A stretch of DNA of 61,570 bases from Chelatococcus composti (lineage in GTDB: Bacteria; Pseudomonadota; Alphaproteobacteria; Rhizobiales; Beijerinckiaceae). The DNA lies in contig NZ_JACHEH010000011.1 of assembly GCF_014201415.1 (NCBI RefSeq), forward strand, positions 1 through 61,570. The letters run 5' to 3'. The notes beneath the pieces are model-generated. The model was given only the letters and a program-made list of their open reading frames with translations. It did no database searches and was not told the origin of the DNA. Each line of letters opens with the position of its first letter. Position 1 is the stretch's first letter. The position numbers and the translations under genes are program-made. Positions 42,439-50,874 of this stretch are shown here, one piece after another.

Positions 42439-43308
42439 TCATCCCGCGGTGGCACCGGCGGCGAAGGGATCGCGACCACAGGCGGCGGCAATGGCGCCGC
42501 GGACCAGCCCGCGCAGCGCCGCCACCGCCGCCTCGGCGCGGCGCGGCAGGGCCCGCCCGTCGATCGCCGCCACCTCCATGACGAGACGCAGGCTGTTGGT
42601 GGCGAGGACGGCATCGGCCGTGAAGAGATCATCCGGCCCCAGGGAGGCCTCGCGCGCCACGAGCCCCGCCTCCCCCGCCCGGGTGAGGAAAAGCGCCCGC
42701 AGCGTGCCCGGCAGGACGCCATCCGCAACGGGCGGGGTCATCAGGTCGCTGCCGCGCAGCACGAAGAGATTGGCCATGCTCGTTGCCGCCACACGCCCGG
42801 CTGTGTTGAGGACGAGGGCGTCGTCCGCACCGCCGGCCGCCGCCTCTTCCAGCGCCAGCACGTTGTCGAGATAGGCGAGGGTCTTCATCCGCGACAGAGG
42901 CGAGGTCTCGTTGCGGCGGATGCCGACGCGGGCGAGCGTGACAGAGGTGAAGGCCATCGAGGGCCGCCACGGCGCGATGGTGGCAAGGACGCTCGGCCTC
43001 GCATCGGCGGGAATGCGCAGTCCGCGGGCGCCGGGCCCGCGCGTCACCGAAAGGCGCAGCGCGTGGTCGCCGCCTCCCGCGGCGGCGGCGAGCCGTGCGA
43101 CGGCGCCGGCCAGCGCCTCGCGCGCCACCGGCAGGCGCAACTCGGCCGCCGCAGCGGCGAGCCGGTCGAGATGCTGGTCCAGCATGAAGGGACGGCCGGC
43201 AACGACGAGGATGGTCTCGAACAGGCCGTCGCCGAGCGTCAGGCCGCGGTCGCTGGGGTCGAACACGGCCGTCGTGCCGTCATGGATCTCGCCGTTCAGG
43301 ACGAACAT
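42439..43308 (-). CDS. pabC: Aminotransferase class IV, aminodeoxychorismate lyase-like
   Basis: This 289-residue fold-type IV PLP enzyme carries the catalytic lysine in SRMKTLAYLDNVLA (about Lys142). FDPSDRGLTLGDGLFETI is the class IV N-terminal signature. It is last in a pabB-pabA-pabC operon, which strongly suggests it splits 4-amino-4-deoxychorismate into pyruvate and p-aminobenzoate for folate. D-amino acid or branched-chain aminotransferase activity cannot be excluded from sequence alone. Its start overlaps the end of pabA by 13 nt. Confidence 0.87.
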   Translation of the reverse strand: MFVLNGEIHDGTTAVFDPSDRGLTLGDGLFETILVVAGRPFMLDQHLDRLAAAAAELRLPVAREALAGAVARLAAAAGGGDHALRLSVTRGPGARGLRIPADARPSVLATIAPWRPSMAFTSVTLARVGIRRNETSPLSRMKTLAYLDNVLALEEAAAGGADDALVLNTAGRVAATSMANLFVLRGSDLMTPPVADGVLPGTLRALFLTRAGEAGLVAREASLGPDDLFTADAVLATNSLRLVMEVAAIDGRALPRRAEAAVAALRGLVRGAIAAACGRDPFAAGATAG

Positions 43309-43901
43309 GGCTTCTCCCTGCTGCAGGCGCACCGCTCCGCGCAGGCGAGGAAATTGGCGAGCAGCGCCTTGCCCTGTGGCGTGAGCACGGATTCGGGATG
43401 GAACTGGATGCCATAGGTGGGATGCGAGCGGTGGGCCAGCGCCATGATCTCGCCCTCCGGCGAGCGCGCCGTGACGCGCAGCGGCCCGGATTCGTCGTCG
43501 AGCTCGACGATGAGGGAGTGGTAGCGGCCGGCTGCGAGCGGTTGCGGCATGCCGGCGAAAAGCCCCTCCCCCGTGTGCAGCACCGGCCCCGCCCGCCCGT
43601 GCATCGGCACGCGGGCACGCACCACTCGCCCGCCGAAGACCTCGCCGATGCACTGGTGTCCGAGGCAGATGCCGAGCAGCGGCACCTGCCCGGAAAAGGC
43701 GCGCACGACATCGCGGGAGATGCCTGCCTCCGCCGGCGTGCACGGCCCCGGCGAGAGGACGATCGCGGCGGGCTGCATGGCGGCGAGCCCTGCGACGTCC
43801 ACTGCATCGTTGCGCACCACCGTCACCGTGCAGCCCAGCTCGCGCAGGTAGCGCGCAATGTTGAAGACGAAGGAATCATAGTTGTCGACGACGATGATCA
43901 T
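43296..43901 (-). CDS. pabA: Aminodeoxychorismate synthase glutamine amidotransferase component
   Basis: This 201-residue class I glutaminase subunit supplies ammonia to PabB. The triad is Cys79 in LLGICLGHQCIGE, and His and Glu in IQFHPESVLTPQG near 169-171. It starts MIIVVDNYDSFVFNIARYL, shared by PabA and TrpG. Placement between pabB and pabC makes PabA the better call, although such proteins may serve both pathways. Its ATG overlaps the pabB stop by one base. Confidence 0.9.
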   Translation of the reverse strand: MIIVVDNYDSFVFNIARYLRELGCTVTVVRNDAVDVAGLAAMQPAAIVLSPGPCTPAEAGISRDVVRAFSGQVPLLGICLGHQCIGEVFGGRVVRARVPMHGRAGPVLHTGEGLFAGMPQPLAAGRYHSLIVELDDESGPLRVTARSPEGEIMALAHRSHPTYGIQFHPESVLTPQGKALLANFLACAERCACSREKPCSS

Positions 43902-45298
43902 CACGCCGCCCCGCCCGTCGACGCGCCGGCGAAGGCCTCGAAGAGGCGGCCAGCCTTCACCATCGTTTCCTCGTATTCCGCCTCCGGCTCGGACAGCATG
44001 GTGATGCCGCCGCCGGCCTGCACCACCGCCTTGCCGCCGGCCAGCGTCACCGTGCGGATGGCAATGTTGAGGTCCATGTCGCCGGAGAAGCCGATGTAGC
44101 CGATGGCGCCGCAGAAGATGCCACGGGCATGCTGCTCCAGCTCGGCGATGATCTCCATGGCCCGGATCTTCGGCGCGCCGGAGATCGAGCCACCCGGGAA
44201 AGTCGCGGCGATGAGATCGACGGCGTCGCGCCCCGGCTCGAGCTCGCCCGTCACCGTCGAGACGAGGTGGTGCACGCTCGCATAGCTCTCCAGCACGCAC
44301 AGCGCCGGCTCGCGCACGCTGCCCGGCCGGCAGACGCGCGAGAGGTCGTTGCGCAGGAGATCGACGATCATCAGGTTCTCGGCCCGGTCCTTCTCGGATG
44401 CGGCGAGCGCGGCTGCCAGCGCCGCATCCTCCTGCGGATCGGGGCTGCGCGGGGCCGTGCCCTTGATCGGCCGCGTCTCGACGATGCCGGTCTCGAGCCG
44501 CAGGAACCGCTCGGGTGAGGAGGAGGCGACCTTGACCTCGCCGTAGTCGAGCCAGGCGCCGAACGGCGCGGCATTGACCGTGCGCAGGCGCCGGTAGAAG
44601 GCCCAGCCGTCGAAGCCCGGCGGCAGGGGCGCCTCGAAGCGCTGTGCAAGGCACGCCTGGAAGATATCGCCTGCCAGGATGTAGTCGATGGTGCGACACA
44701 CGACCGCAAGATAGTCGGCGCGCGAGAAGTCGGCCTTCCAGGCCCCGTGGGAGATGGCCGGGTTGTCGCGCGCCGGCGGCGGCGGCTTCCGCAGGTGCTC
44801 GAGGAAGGCCTCGGCGCGTCGCGTCGCCCGCCGCTCGCGCAAGGCAGGGTCGGCCTCCGGCCAGCCGGTGGAGACGAGGAAGGCGCGCGAGGCGGCGAGA
44901 TCGAAGGCAAGCACCACGTCGTAGAAGGGCAGCATCGCCTCGGGAACCGCACCCGCCCCGGCAGCTGGCGGCGGAAGCCGCTCGAAAACGCGGGCAAGGT
45001 CATAGGCGAGGAAACCTGCCGCTCCGCCCTGGAACGGGGGCAGGCCCGCCCGCCGTTCCTGCCGGAAGGCAGCAAGGCGCGCCTTAAGCGCCGGCACGAA
45101 GGCTTCGTCGAGTTCTTGCCCGTCCCAGAAGCAGCGCGCGTCACGCACCGAAAAGACACCGAACGGATCGGCCGCCACATAGGCATGGCGACCGAGCGGG
45201 CCGTCGCGGGCACTGTCGAGGAAGGTCAGGTGTCCGAGCGGCGCGAGCCGGGCCGCGGCATCCACAGGATCGAGGCCGTCGAGTAAATGTATCTGCAT
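43901..45298 (-). CDS. pabB: Aminodeoxychorismate synthase component I
   Basis: This 465-residue chorismate-utilising enzyme converts chorismate to 4-amino-4-deoxychorismate with ammonia from PabA. ETRPIKGTAPR (about 272-282) contains the lysine that marks PabB; anthranilate synthase has PIAGT. Further signatures are DLLRNDLSRVCRPGSV and FPGGSISGAPKIRAMEII. It heads a tightly overlapping pabB-A-C operon in the p-aminobenzoate branch of folate synthesis. Confidence 0.92.
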   Translation of the reverse strand: MQIHLLDGLDPVDAAARLAPLGHLTFLDSARDGPLGRHAYVAADPFGVFSVRDARCFWDGQELDEAFVPALKARLAAFRQERRAGLPPFQGGAAGFLAYDLARVFERLPPPAAGAGAVPEAMLPFYDVVLAFDLAASRAFLVSTGWPEADPALRERRATRRAEAFLEHLRKPPPPARDNPAISHGAWKADFSRADYLAVVCRTIDYILAGDIFQACLAQRFEAPLPPGFDGWAFYRRLRTVNAAPFGAWLDYGEVKVASSSPERFLRLETGIVETRPIKGTAPRSPDPQEDAALAAALAASEKDRAENLMIVDLLRNDLSRVCRPGSVREPALCVLESYASVHHLVSTVTGELEPGRDAVDLIAATFPGGSISGAPKIRAMEIIAELEQHARGIFCGAIGYIGFSGDMDLNIAIRTVTLAGGKAVVQAGGGITMLSEPEAEYEETMVKAGRLFEAFAGASTGGAA

Positions 45299-45551
45299 GG
45301 CCCCTGCCCGCGCGCCCTCCCCCTTTCATCGCGCCGGCATTTATGGCCTGGCATAATGGCCCGGCAAGCCCTGACCATCTCGCAGCCGCTGTCGGCACCG
45401 ACGGACAACGGGCAGTGCGCCGGGCTCGCACCCGGGTTCCCAAGGAGAATCGTGATCTCGCCCCGTCGGCGTGCTACCAGTCTGGAATCGCACCAAAAAG
45501 TGGCCCCCACGAGGGCCCCGACGACCGGAAGCGCCAGGCGAGCGAGAGGGT
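45299..45551. other. Divergent intergenic region between pabB and the formate dehydrogenase operon
   Basis: It must contain promoters for both directions. A CATAAT at 45352-45357 could be a -10 but has no matching -35. No gene is seen; frames crossing it do not resemble proteins. I recognise no regulator site. Confidence 0.35.
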
Positions 45552-47249
45552 ATGAGCGAGCAGGAAGCGGTAATGCGGCCCCGCAGCAAGGGCCGGGCAA
45601 GTGTCGGCAAGGGCCGGCCCATCGACGAGGCCGCGCTCGCCGAGGTGCGCGCCCTCGTTCCCGATGCCCCGCCGCGGCGCGACCGGCTGATCGAATACCT
45701 TCACCTGCTGCAGGACCGTTTCGGCGCGCTGCGTCCGCGCCACCTCCACGCGCTCGCCACTCACATGGGCCTCGCCCAGGCCGAGGTCTACGAGGTCGCG
45801 AGCTTCTATCACCACTTCGACGTCGTGGCCGATGACGCGCCGGACCTGCCGCCGGTCACCGTCCGTGTCTGCGACAGCATCTCCTGCATGATGGCCGGCG
45901 CCGAGACGCTGGCGGCGGCCCTCGCCGATATGGTCGATCCGCGCCAGGTGCGCATCGTGCGCGCGCCCTGCATCGGCCGCTGCGCTGCGGCGCCCGCGGC
46001 TCAGGTGGGACAGCGGCCGGTCGACCACGCGACGGCGGAGAAGGTCGCCGCGCTGGCGGCCGAAGGGGCCACCGATGTGCAGGTGCCGGACTACGAGACG
46101 CTCGGCGCCTGCCTCGCGGCCGGCGGATACGGCGCTTTTGTATCCTGCCAGAGCGGCGCGAGGAGCCGCGAGGAGGTGATCGCCGCGCTGTCGGATGCGG
46201 GCTTGCGCGGGCTCGGCGGCGCCGGCTTTCCTGCCGGGCGCAAGTGGGCAGCGGTGGCCGCGCAGCCGGCCCCGCGGCTGATGACGGTGAACGCCGACGA
46301 GGGCGAGCCCGGCACCTTCAAGGACCGCTGGTGGCTGGAGCGCACCCCGCACCGCATGCTCGAAGGCATGCTCATCGCCGCCTGGGCGGTCGGCGTCGAG
46401 CGCATCTACATCTACCTGCGCGACGAATATCCGGCTGTGCGGGAGATCCTGAAGCGCGAGATCGCGGCGCTTGAGGGCGCCGGGCTCGTCGCCCCCGGCT
46501 TCGTCGAGCTGAGACGCGGCGCCGGCGCCTACATCTGCGGCGAGGAGTCGGCGATGATCGAATCGATCGAGGGCAAGCGCGGCCTGCCGCGCCACCGGCC
46601 GCCCTACATCGCCGAGGTGGGCCTCTTCGGCCGCCCGACACTGAACCACAATGTCGAGACGCTGGTCTGGATCCCCGAGATCCTCTCACGCGGCGTCGAC
46701 TGGTTCACGGCCCAGGGCCGGCGTGGGCACAGGGGACTGCGCTCCTTCTCCGTCTCCGGCCGCGTGCGCGAGCCCGGCGTCAAGGTTGCGCCAGCGGGCA
46801 TCACCGCGCGCGAGCTGATCGACGAATTCTGCGGCGGCATGGCCGAGGGGCACGAATTCGTCGCCTACCTGCCGGGCGGAGCCTCCGGCGGGATCCTGCC
46901 CGCCGCGCTCGCCGACGTGCCGCTCGACTTCGGCGTGCTCGACACGCACGGAGCCTTCGTCGGCAGCCACGCTGTCATCGTGCTCTCCGACAAGGACGAC
47001 CTCAGGGCCGTGGCGCTGAACCTCATGCGGTTCTTCCGGGCCGAGAGCTGTGGCCAGTGCACGCCCTGCCGCGCCGGCACGGACAAGATGGTGCGCCTGA
47101 TGGAAGCCGGCGACTGGGACCGCAGCCTGATGGAGGATCTCTGCACCGCGATGCGCGACGCCTCCATCTGCGGCCTCGGCCAGGCGGCCCCCAACCCGGT
47201 GCGCTCGATCCTCAACTTCTTCGACGGCGCCGCAGGAGCAGCACGATGA
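45552..47249 (+). CDS. NAD-dependent formate dehydrogenase, fused gamma-beta (FdsG-FdsB) subunit
   Basis: This 565-residue diaphorase subunit takes electrons from the formate-oxidising subunit to NAD+. Residues 1-150 are a NuoE/FdsG-type thioredoxin-like domain with [2Fe-2S] cysteines C107, C112, C140 and C144. The rest is NuoF/FdsB-type: FMN/NADH site GLGGAGFPAGRKW (about 219), YICGEESAMIESIEG, an SLBB part, and [4Fe-4S] ESCGQCTPCRAGT plus SICGLG near the end. The same fusion is seen in the two-subunit FDH1 of Methylorubrum extorquens. GAGAGGG precedes the ATG. The stop overlaps the next ATG (ATGA). Confidence 0.93.
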   Translation: MSEQEAVMRPRSKGRASVGKGRPIDEAALAEVRALVPDAPPRRDRLIEYLHLLQDRFGALRPRHLHALATHMGLAQAEVYEVASFYHHFDVVADDAPDLPPVTVRVCDSISCMMAGAETLAAALADMVDPRQVRIVRAPCIGRCAAAPAAQVGQRPVDHATAEKVAALAAEGATDVQVPDYETLGACLAAGGYGAFVSCQSGARSREEVIAALSDAGLRGLGGAGFPAGRKWAAVAAQPAPRLMTVNADEGEPGTFKDRWWLERTPHRMLEGMLIAAWAVGVERIYIYLRDEYPAVREILKREIAALEGAGLVAPGFVELRRGAGAYICGEESAMIESIEGKRGLPRHRPPYIAEVGLFGRPTLNHNVETLVWIPEILSRGVDWFTAQGRRGHRGLRSFSVSGRVREPGVKVAPAGITARELIDEFCGGMAEGHEFVAYLPGGASGGILPAALADVPLDFGVLDTHGAFVGSHAVIVLSDKDDLRAVALNLMRFFRAESCGQCTPCRAGTDKMVRLMEAGDWDRSLMEDLCTAMRDASICGLGQAAPNPVRSILNFFDGAAGAAR

Positions 47250-50056
47250 GCGAGGCGAAGGAGCCGATCCGCTTCACGCTCGACGGGCGCGAGATCACGG
47301 CCCTGCCGGGCGAGACCATCTGGCAGGCCGCGAGGCGCGCGGGAACGGACATCCCCCACCTCTGCCACCTGCCGCAGCCCGGCTACCGGCCCGATGGCAA
47401 CTGCCGTGCCTGCATGGTGGAGATCGATGGTGAGCGTGTGCTCGCCGCCTCCTGCATCCGCAAGCCGGCGCCGGGCATGGTGGTGCACTCGGCCTCCGAG
47501 CGCGCCGAGAAGGCGCGTCGCATGGTCTTTGAGCTGCTGCTGGCCGACCTGCCGGAGCGCGAGGCGGCGCCCGATCCGGAGGCCCCCCTGTGGCAATGGG
47601 CCGAGCGCGTTGGCGTCACGAGCAGCCGTTTTGCCAACGGGCGCACCGAGCATGGCGCGGGCGGGCACGCCTGCGCGCAGGCGCTCGCCGCCCCTGGCCT
47701 GCACGATGCGAGCCACCCCGCCATCGCCGTCAACCTCGATGCGTGCATCGCCTGCGGCCTGTGCGCGCGCGCCTGCCGCGAGGTGCAGGTCAACGACGTC
47801 ATCGGCATGGCCTTCCGTGGGCTCGAGACGCGCCCCGTGTTTGACATTGCCGAGCCGATGGGCGCCTCGACCTGCGTCGCCTGCGGGGAATGCGTGCAGG
47901 CCTGTCCCACGGGGGCGCTCTTCGAAAAATCCCTGATGGACGCGCAGGCGCGCCGCCGCACCGTGGTGCCCGACCGGTATGTCGACAGCGTCTGTCCGTG
48001 GTGCGGCGTCGGCTGCCTGACGCGTGTGGCCGTGAAGGACGATGTCATCGTACAGGTGGATGGGCGCAACGGACCGGCCAACGAGAACCGCCTGTGCGTG
48101 AAGGGCCGCTTCGGCCACGACTACATCCGCCACCCGCACCGGCTCACGGTACCGCTGGTGCGGCGCGAGGATGCGCCCAAGCGCGGCGACATCGTGGTGG
48201 ACCCTGCCAATCCCTGGGCCGTCTTCCGCGAGGCGTCGTGGGAGGAGGCGCTGGAGAAGGCGGCGGCTGGCCTCAGGCGCATCCGCGACAGTCACGGCCC
48301 CTCCACGCTCGCCGGCTTCGGCTCGGCCAAGGGCTCCAACGAGGAGGCCTATCTGTTCCAGAAGCTGGTGCGGCAGGGCTTCGGCACCAACAACGTCGAC
48401 CACTGCACGCGGCTCTGCCATGCGTCCTCGGTGGCGGCCCTCATGGAAGGCGTCGGCTCTGCCGCCGTCTCCGCCCCCTTCACCGCGGCGCTGGAGGCGG
48501 ACTGCATCTTCGTCATCGGCGCACGACCGGCGCAGAACCACCCGGTCGCCGCCACCTACTTCAAGCAGGCGGCCAAACGCGGCGCCACGCTGATCGTCGC
48601 CGACCCGCGCGGGCAGGACCTGATGCGCCATGCAACCCACGCCCTGCGCTTCAAGCCCGGCACGGACGTCGCCCTGCTCAATGCGATGCTCAACGTCATC
48701 GTGACAGAGAGGCTCTACGACGAGCAGTACATCCAGGGTCACGTGGACGGCTTCGCCGCCCTCAAGGAGAAGGTCGCCGCCTTCACCCCCGAGGCGATGG
48801 AGCCCGTCTGCGGCATTCCGGCCGAGACGATCCGCACCGTGGCGCGCACCTATGCGCGCTCCGAGCGCTCCATCATCTTCTGGGGCATGGGCGTGTCGCA
48901 GCACGTGCACGGCACGGACAATGCGCGCTGCCTCATCGCGCTTGCGCTCATCACCGGGCAGATCGGCCGGCCGGGCACCGGCCTCCACCCGCTGCGCGGC
49001 CAGAACAACGTGCAGGGCGCGTCCGACGCCGGGCTGATCCCCATGGTCTTCCCCGACTACCAGAGCGTGGCCGATCCGCACGTGCGGGCCCGCTTCGAGG
49101 ACCTGTGGGGCCGTCCGCTCGACCCGGTGCGAGGCCTGACCGTGGTGGAGATCATCGACGCCATCCACGAGGGCACCATCCGGGGCATGTACATCATGGG
49201 CGAGAACCCGGCGATGTCCGACCCGGACCAGCTCCACGCCCGCGCCGCGCTGGCCAAACTCGAGCACCTCGTGGTGCAAGACATCTTCCTCACGGAGACC
49301 GCCTGGCACGCCGACGTGGTGCTGCCGGCCTCGGCCCATGCCGAGAAGCTCGGCACCTACACCAACACCAACCGGCAGGTGCAGCTCGGCCGGCCTGCCG
49401 TGCCACTGCCCGGCCAGGCGCGGCAGGATCTCGAGCTCATCATCGAGATTGCCAACCGCCTCGGCCTCGGCTGGACCTATGGCGGCGTCGGCGATGTCTA
49501 CGAGGAGATGCGCTCTGTGATGCCCTCCCTCGCCCACATCTCGTGGGAGCGCGTGGTGCGGGAAGGCTCTGTGACCTATCCGGCGCCGGCGGACGACGCG
49601 CCGGGCACGGAAATCCTCTTCGCCCGCGGCTATCCAACGAAGGATGGGCGGGCACGGCTGGTGCCAGCGGACCTTTCCCCGCCCGACGAACTGCCGGATG
49701 CGGAATTCCCCCTCGTCCTGACGACAGGCCGGCTTCTGGAGCACTGGCACACTGGCTCCATGTCCCGCCGCTCGACCGTGCTCGACGCCATCGAGCCCGA
49801 GGCCATGGTGGCCATGCATCCCGGCGAGATCGACAGGCAGGGCCTCACGGCCGGGGAGATGGTGCGCGTCGAGACCCGGCGCGGCGCCATCACCCTGCGC
49901 CTGATGGCCGACCGGCAGGTGGCCGAGGGCATGATCTTCATTCCCTTCTGCTACGGCGAGGCACCGGCGAACGTGCTCACCAACCCGCAGCTCGATCCCT
50001 TCGGCAAGATTCCCGAATTCAAGTTCTGCGCTGCACGCATTGCTCCCGCCAGCTGA
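47246..50056 (+). CDS. NAD-dependent formate dehydrogenase alpha subunit (Mo/W-bis-MGD)
   Basis: This 936-residue catalytic subunit of soluble formate dehydrogenase has an N-terminal [2Fe-2S] domain (HLCHLPQPGYRPDGNCRACMVE), then two [4Fe-4S] sites (CIACGLCARACREVQ and CVACGECVQACPTGA, about 168-220). A further [4Fe-4S] binds at CPWCGVGC (about 250) at the head of the molybdopterin domain. The metal ligand is the cysteine of DHCTRLCHASS (about 391) followed by the catalytic His; no selenocysteine is needed. The end holds the MGD-binding domain. Whether Mo or W is used cannot be read. Accessory fdhD/fdsC is not in the window. Confidence 0.95.
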   Translation: MSEAKEPIRFTLDGREITALPGETIWQAARRAGTDIPHLCHLPQPGYRPDGNCRACMVEIDGERVLAASCIRKPAPGMVVHSASERAEKARRMVFELLLADLPEREAAPDPEAPLWQWAERVGVTSSRFANGRTEHGAGGHACAQALAAPGLHDASHPAIAVNLDACIACGLCARACREVQVNDVIGMAFRGLETRPVFDIAEPMGASTCVACGECVQACPTGALFEKSLMDAQARRRTVVPDRYVDSVCPWCGVGCLTRVAVKDDVIVQVDGRNGPANENRLCVKGRFGHDYIRHPHRLTVPLVRREDAPKRGDIVVDPANPWAVFREASWEEALEKAAAGLRRIRDSHGPSTLAGFGSAKGSNEEAYLFQKLVRQGFGTNNVDHCTRLCHASSVAALMEGVGSAAVSAPFTAALEADCIFVIGARPAQNHPVAATYFKQAAKRGATLIVADPRGQDLMRHATHALRFKPGTDVALLNAMLNVIVTERLYDEQYIQGHVDGFAALKEKVAAFTPEAMEPVCGIPAETIRTVARTYARSERSIIFWGMGVSQHVHGTDNARCLIALALITGQIGRPGTGLHPLRGQNNVQGASDAGLIPMVFPDYQSVADPHVRARFEDLWGRPLDPVRGLTVVEIIDAIHEGTIRGMYIMGENPAMSDPDQLHARAALAKLEHLVVQDIFLTETAWHADVVLPASAHAEKLGTYTNTNRQVQLGRPAVPLPGQARQDLELIIEIANRLGLGWTYGGVGDVYEEMRSVMPSLAHISWERVVREGSVTYPAPADDAPGTEILFARGYPTKDGRARLVPADLSPPDELPDAEFPLVLTTGRLLEHWHTGSMSRRSTVLDAIEPEAMVAMHPGEIDRQGLTAGEMVRVETRRGAITLRLMADRQVAEGMIFIPFCYGEAPANVLTNPQLDPFGKIPEFKFCAARIAPAS

Positions 50057-50254
50057 CGTCATGCGCCAGCCGGCCTGCAACGATCTCGCTGTTATTTCAG
50101 TGACAAGGCGCAGATCTTGAATTTAGAATGATTAAAAACATTAATATCTGTGCCAGAATGCTGCTGTTCCGCGTTTGACTTGCCGAAACATGATCAGTAA
50201 GGAGCTCTCAGTGGCTGTTTCCGGCAAGTGTGTATTTGTATCGGAGGGAGTGTC
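50057..50254. other. AT-rich promoter region of irr
   Basis: This roughly 200-bp interval has an AT-rich patch at 50117-50155 that stands out from the GC-rich background and includes the ICE-like element listed separately. No gene is seen. Confidence 0.5.
50122..50138. promoter_or_regulatory. Candidate iron-control element (ICE-like)
   Basis: TTTAGAA at 50122-50128 is a perfect half of the ICE recognised by Irr; the other half, TTAAAAA after a 3-nt gap, is degenerate compared with TTCTAAA. Its position upstream of irr would allow autoregulation. Only one half is convincing. Confidence 0.35.
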
Positions 50255-50794
50255 ATGGCGGACCAGCAGCGGACGATGGGTGATCGCGGCACAGCCGGCG
50301 ACATCAACCTGCGCGCCATGCTCGACCGTGCCCCCCGCTCCCCCATGGCGGGTTGCGCCTTCCACGACATTCGCGAGCGCCTGCGCAAGGTCGGCCTGCG
50401 GCCCACACGCCAGCGCCTGATGCTGGGCTGGCTGCTCTTCGCCAAGGGCCACCGCCACGTCTCGGCCGAGATGCTCTACGAGGAGGCGACCCGCGCCAAG
50501 GCTGCCGTGTCGCTCGCCACGGTCTACAACACCCTGCACCAGTTCACGGAAGCGGGGCTGCTCAAGCAGCTCGCCCTCGATGGCACCAAGAGCTACTTTG
50601 ACACCAATGTCAGCGACCATAACCACTACTTCATCGAGGACGAGCAGGAACTGGTCGACATCCCGCCAGGCGAGCTCGACGTGAAGGTGGTGCCGAACCT
50701 GCCCCCGCATTTCGAGCTGCGCGACGTCGAGGTGATCGTGCGCGTGCGCCGGCGTGACCGCCTGGCCATGGCGCGCACCAGCGGCGAGGCCTGA
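50255..50794 (+). CDS. irr: Iron response regulator Irr (Fur family)
   Basis: This 179-residue Fur-family regulator of the Irr group senses haem status and controls iron and haem genes in Hyphomicrobiales. The DNA-binding part reads LRKVGLRPTRQRLMLGWLLFAKGHRHVSAEMLYEEATRAKAAVSLATVYNTLHQFTEAGLL, diagnostic for Irr. A second haem-binding region is DHNHYF. The N-terminal haem-regulatory motif, GCPWHD in Bradyrhizobium, reads GCAFHD here (about residues 34-39), so the Cys-Pro pair is lost. ATG at 50255 has GGAGGG upstream; a GTG at 50228 would add nine residues. Confidence 0.9.
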   Translation: MADQQRTMGDRGTAGDINLRAMLDRAPRSPMAGCAFHDIRERLRKVGLRPTRQRLMLGWLLFAKGHRHVSAEMLYEEATRAKAAVSLATVYNTLHQFTEAGLLKQLALDGTKSYFDTNVSDHNHYFIEDEQELVDIPPGELDVKVVPNLPPHFELRDVEVIVRVRRRDRLAMARTSGEA

Positions 50795-50836
50795 GAGCGG
50801 GCGCGGTTGACGCCTCTTGTGTGATGGATTGAACTG

Positions 50837-50863
50837 CAAGGCATCTTGCAAGGAGATGCCTTG
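50837..50863 (+). promoter_or_regulatory. 10-bp inverted repeat with embedded AAGGAG, upstream of the LysR gene
   Basis: CAAGGCATCT (50837-50846) pairs perfectly with AGATGCCTTG (50854-50863) around a 7-nt loop. A direct repeat TGCAAGG occurs at 50835-50841 and 50847-50853. The only good ribosome-site-like sequence (AAGGAG, 50850-50855) lies in the loop and 3' arm, about 19 nt before the ATG. It could be a LysR operator or an mRNA hairpin limiting translation. Confidence 0.45.
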
Positions 50864-50874
50864 GGTCGTCCGTC

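Noticed and set aside
46865-50080. A 1071-codon frame antisense to the formate dehydrogenase alpha gene
   Set aside because: It covers a clear fdsA gene, has repetitive composition (HH, RR, GD rich) and no family resemblance; a shadow of third-position GC bias.
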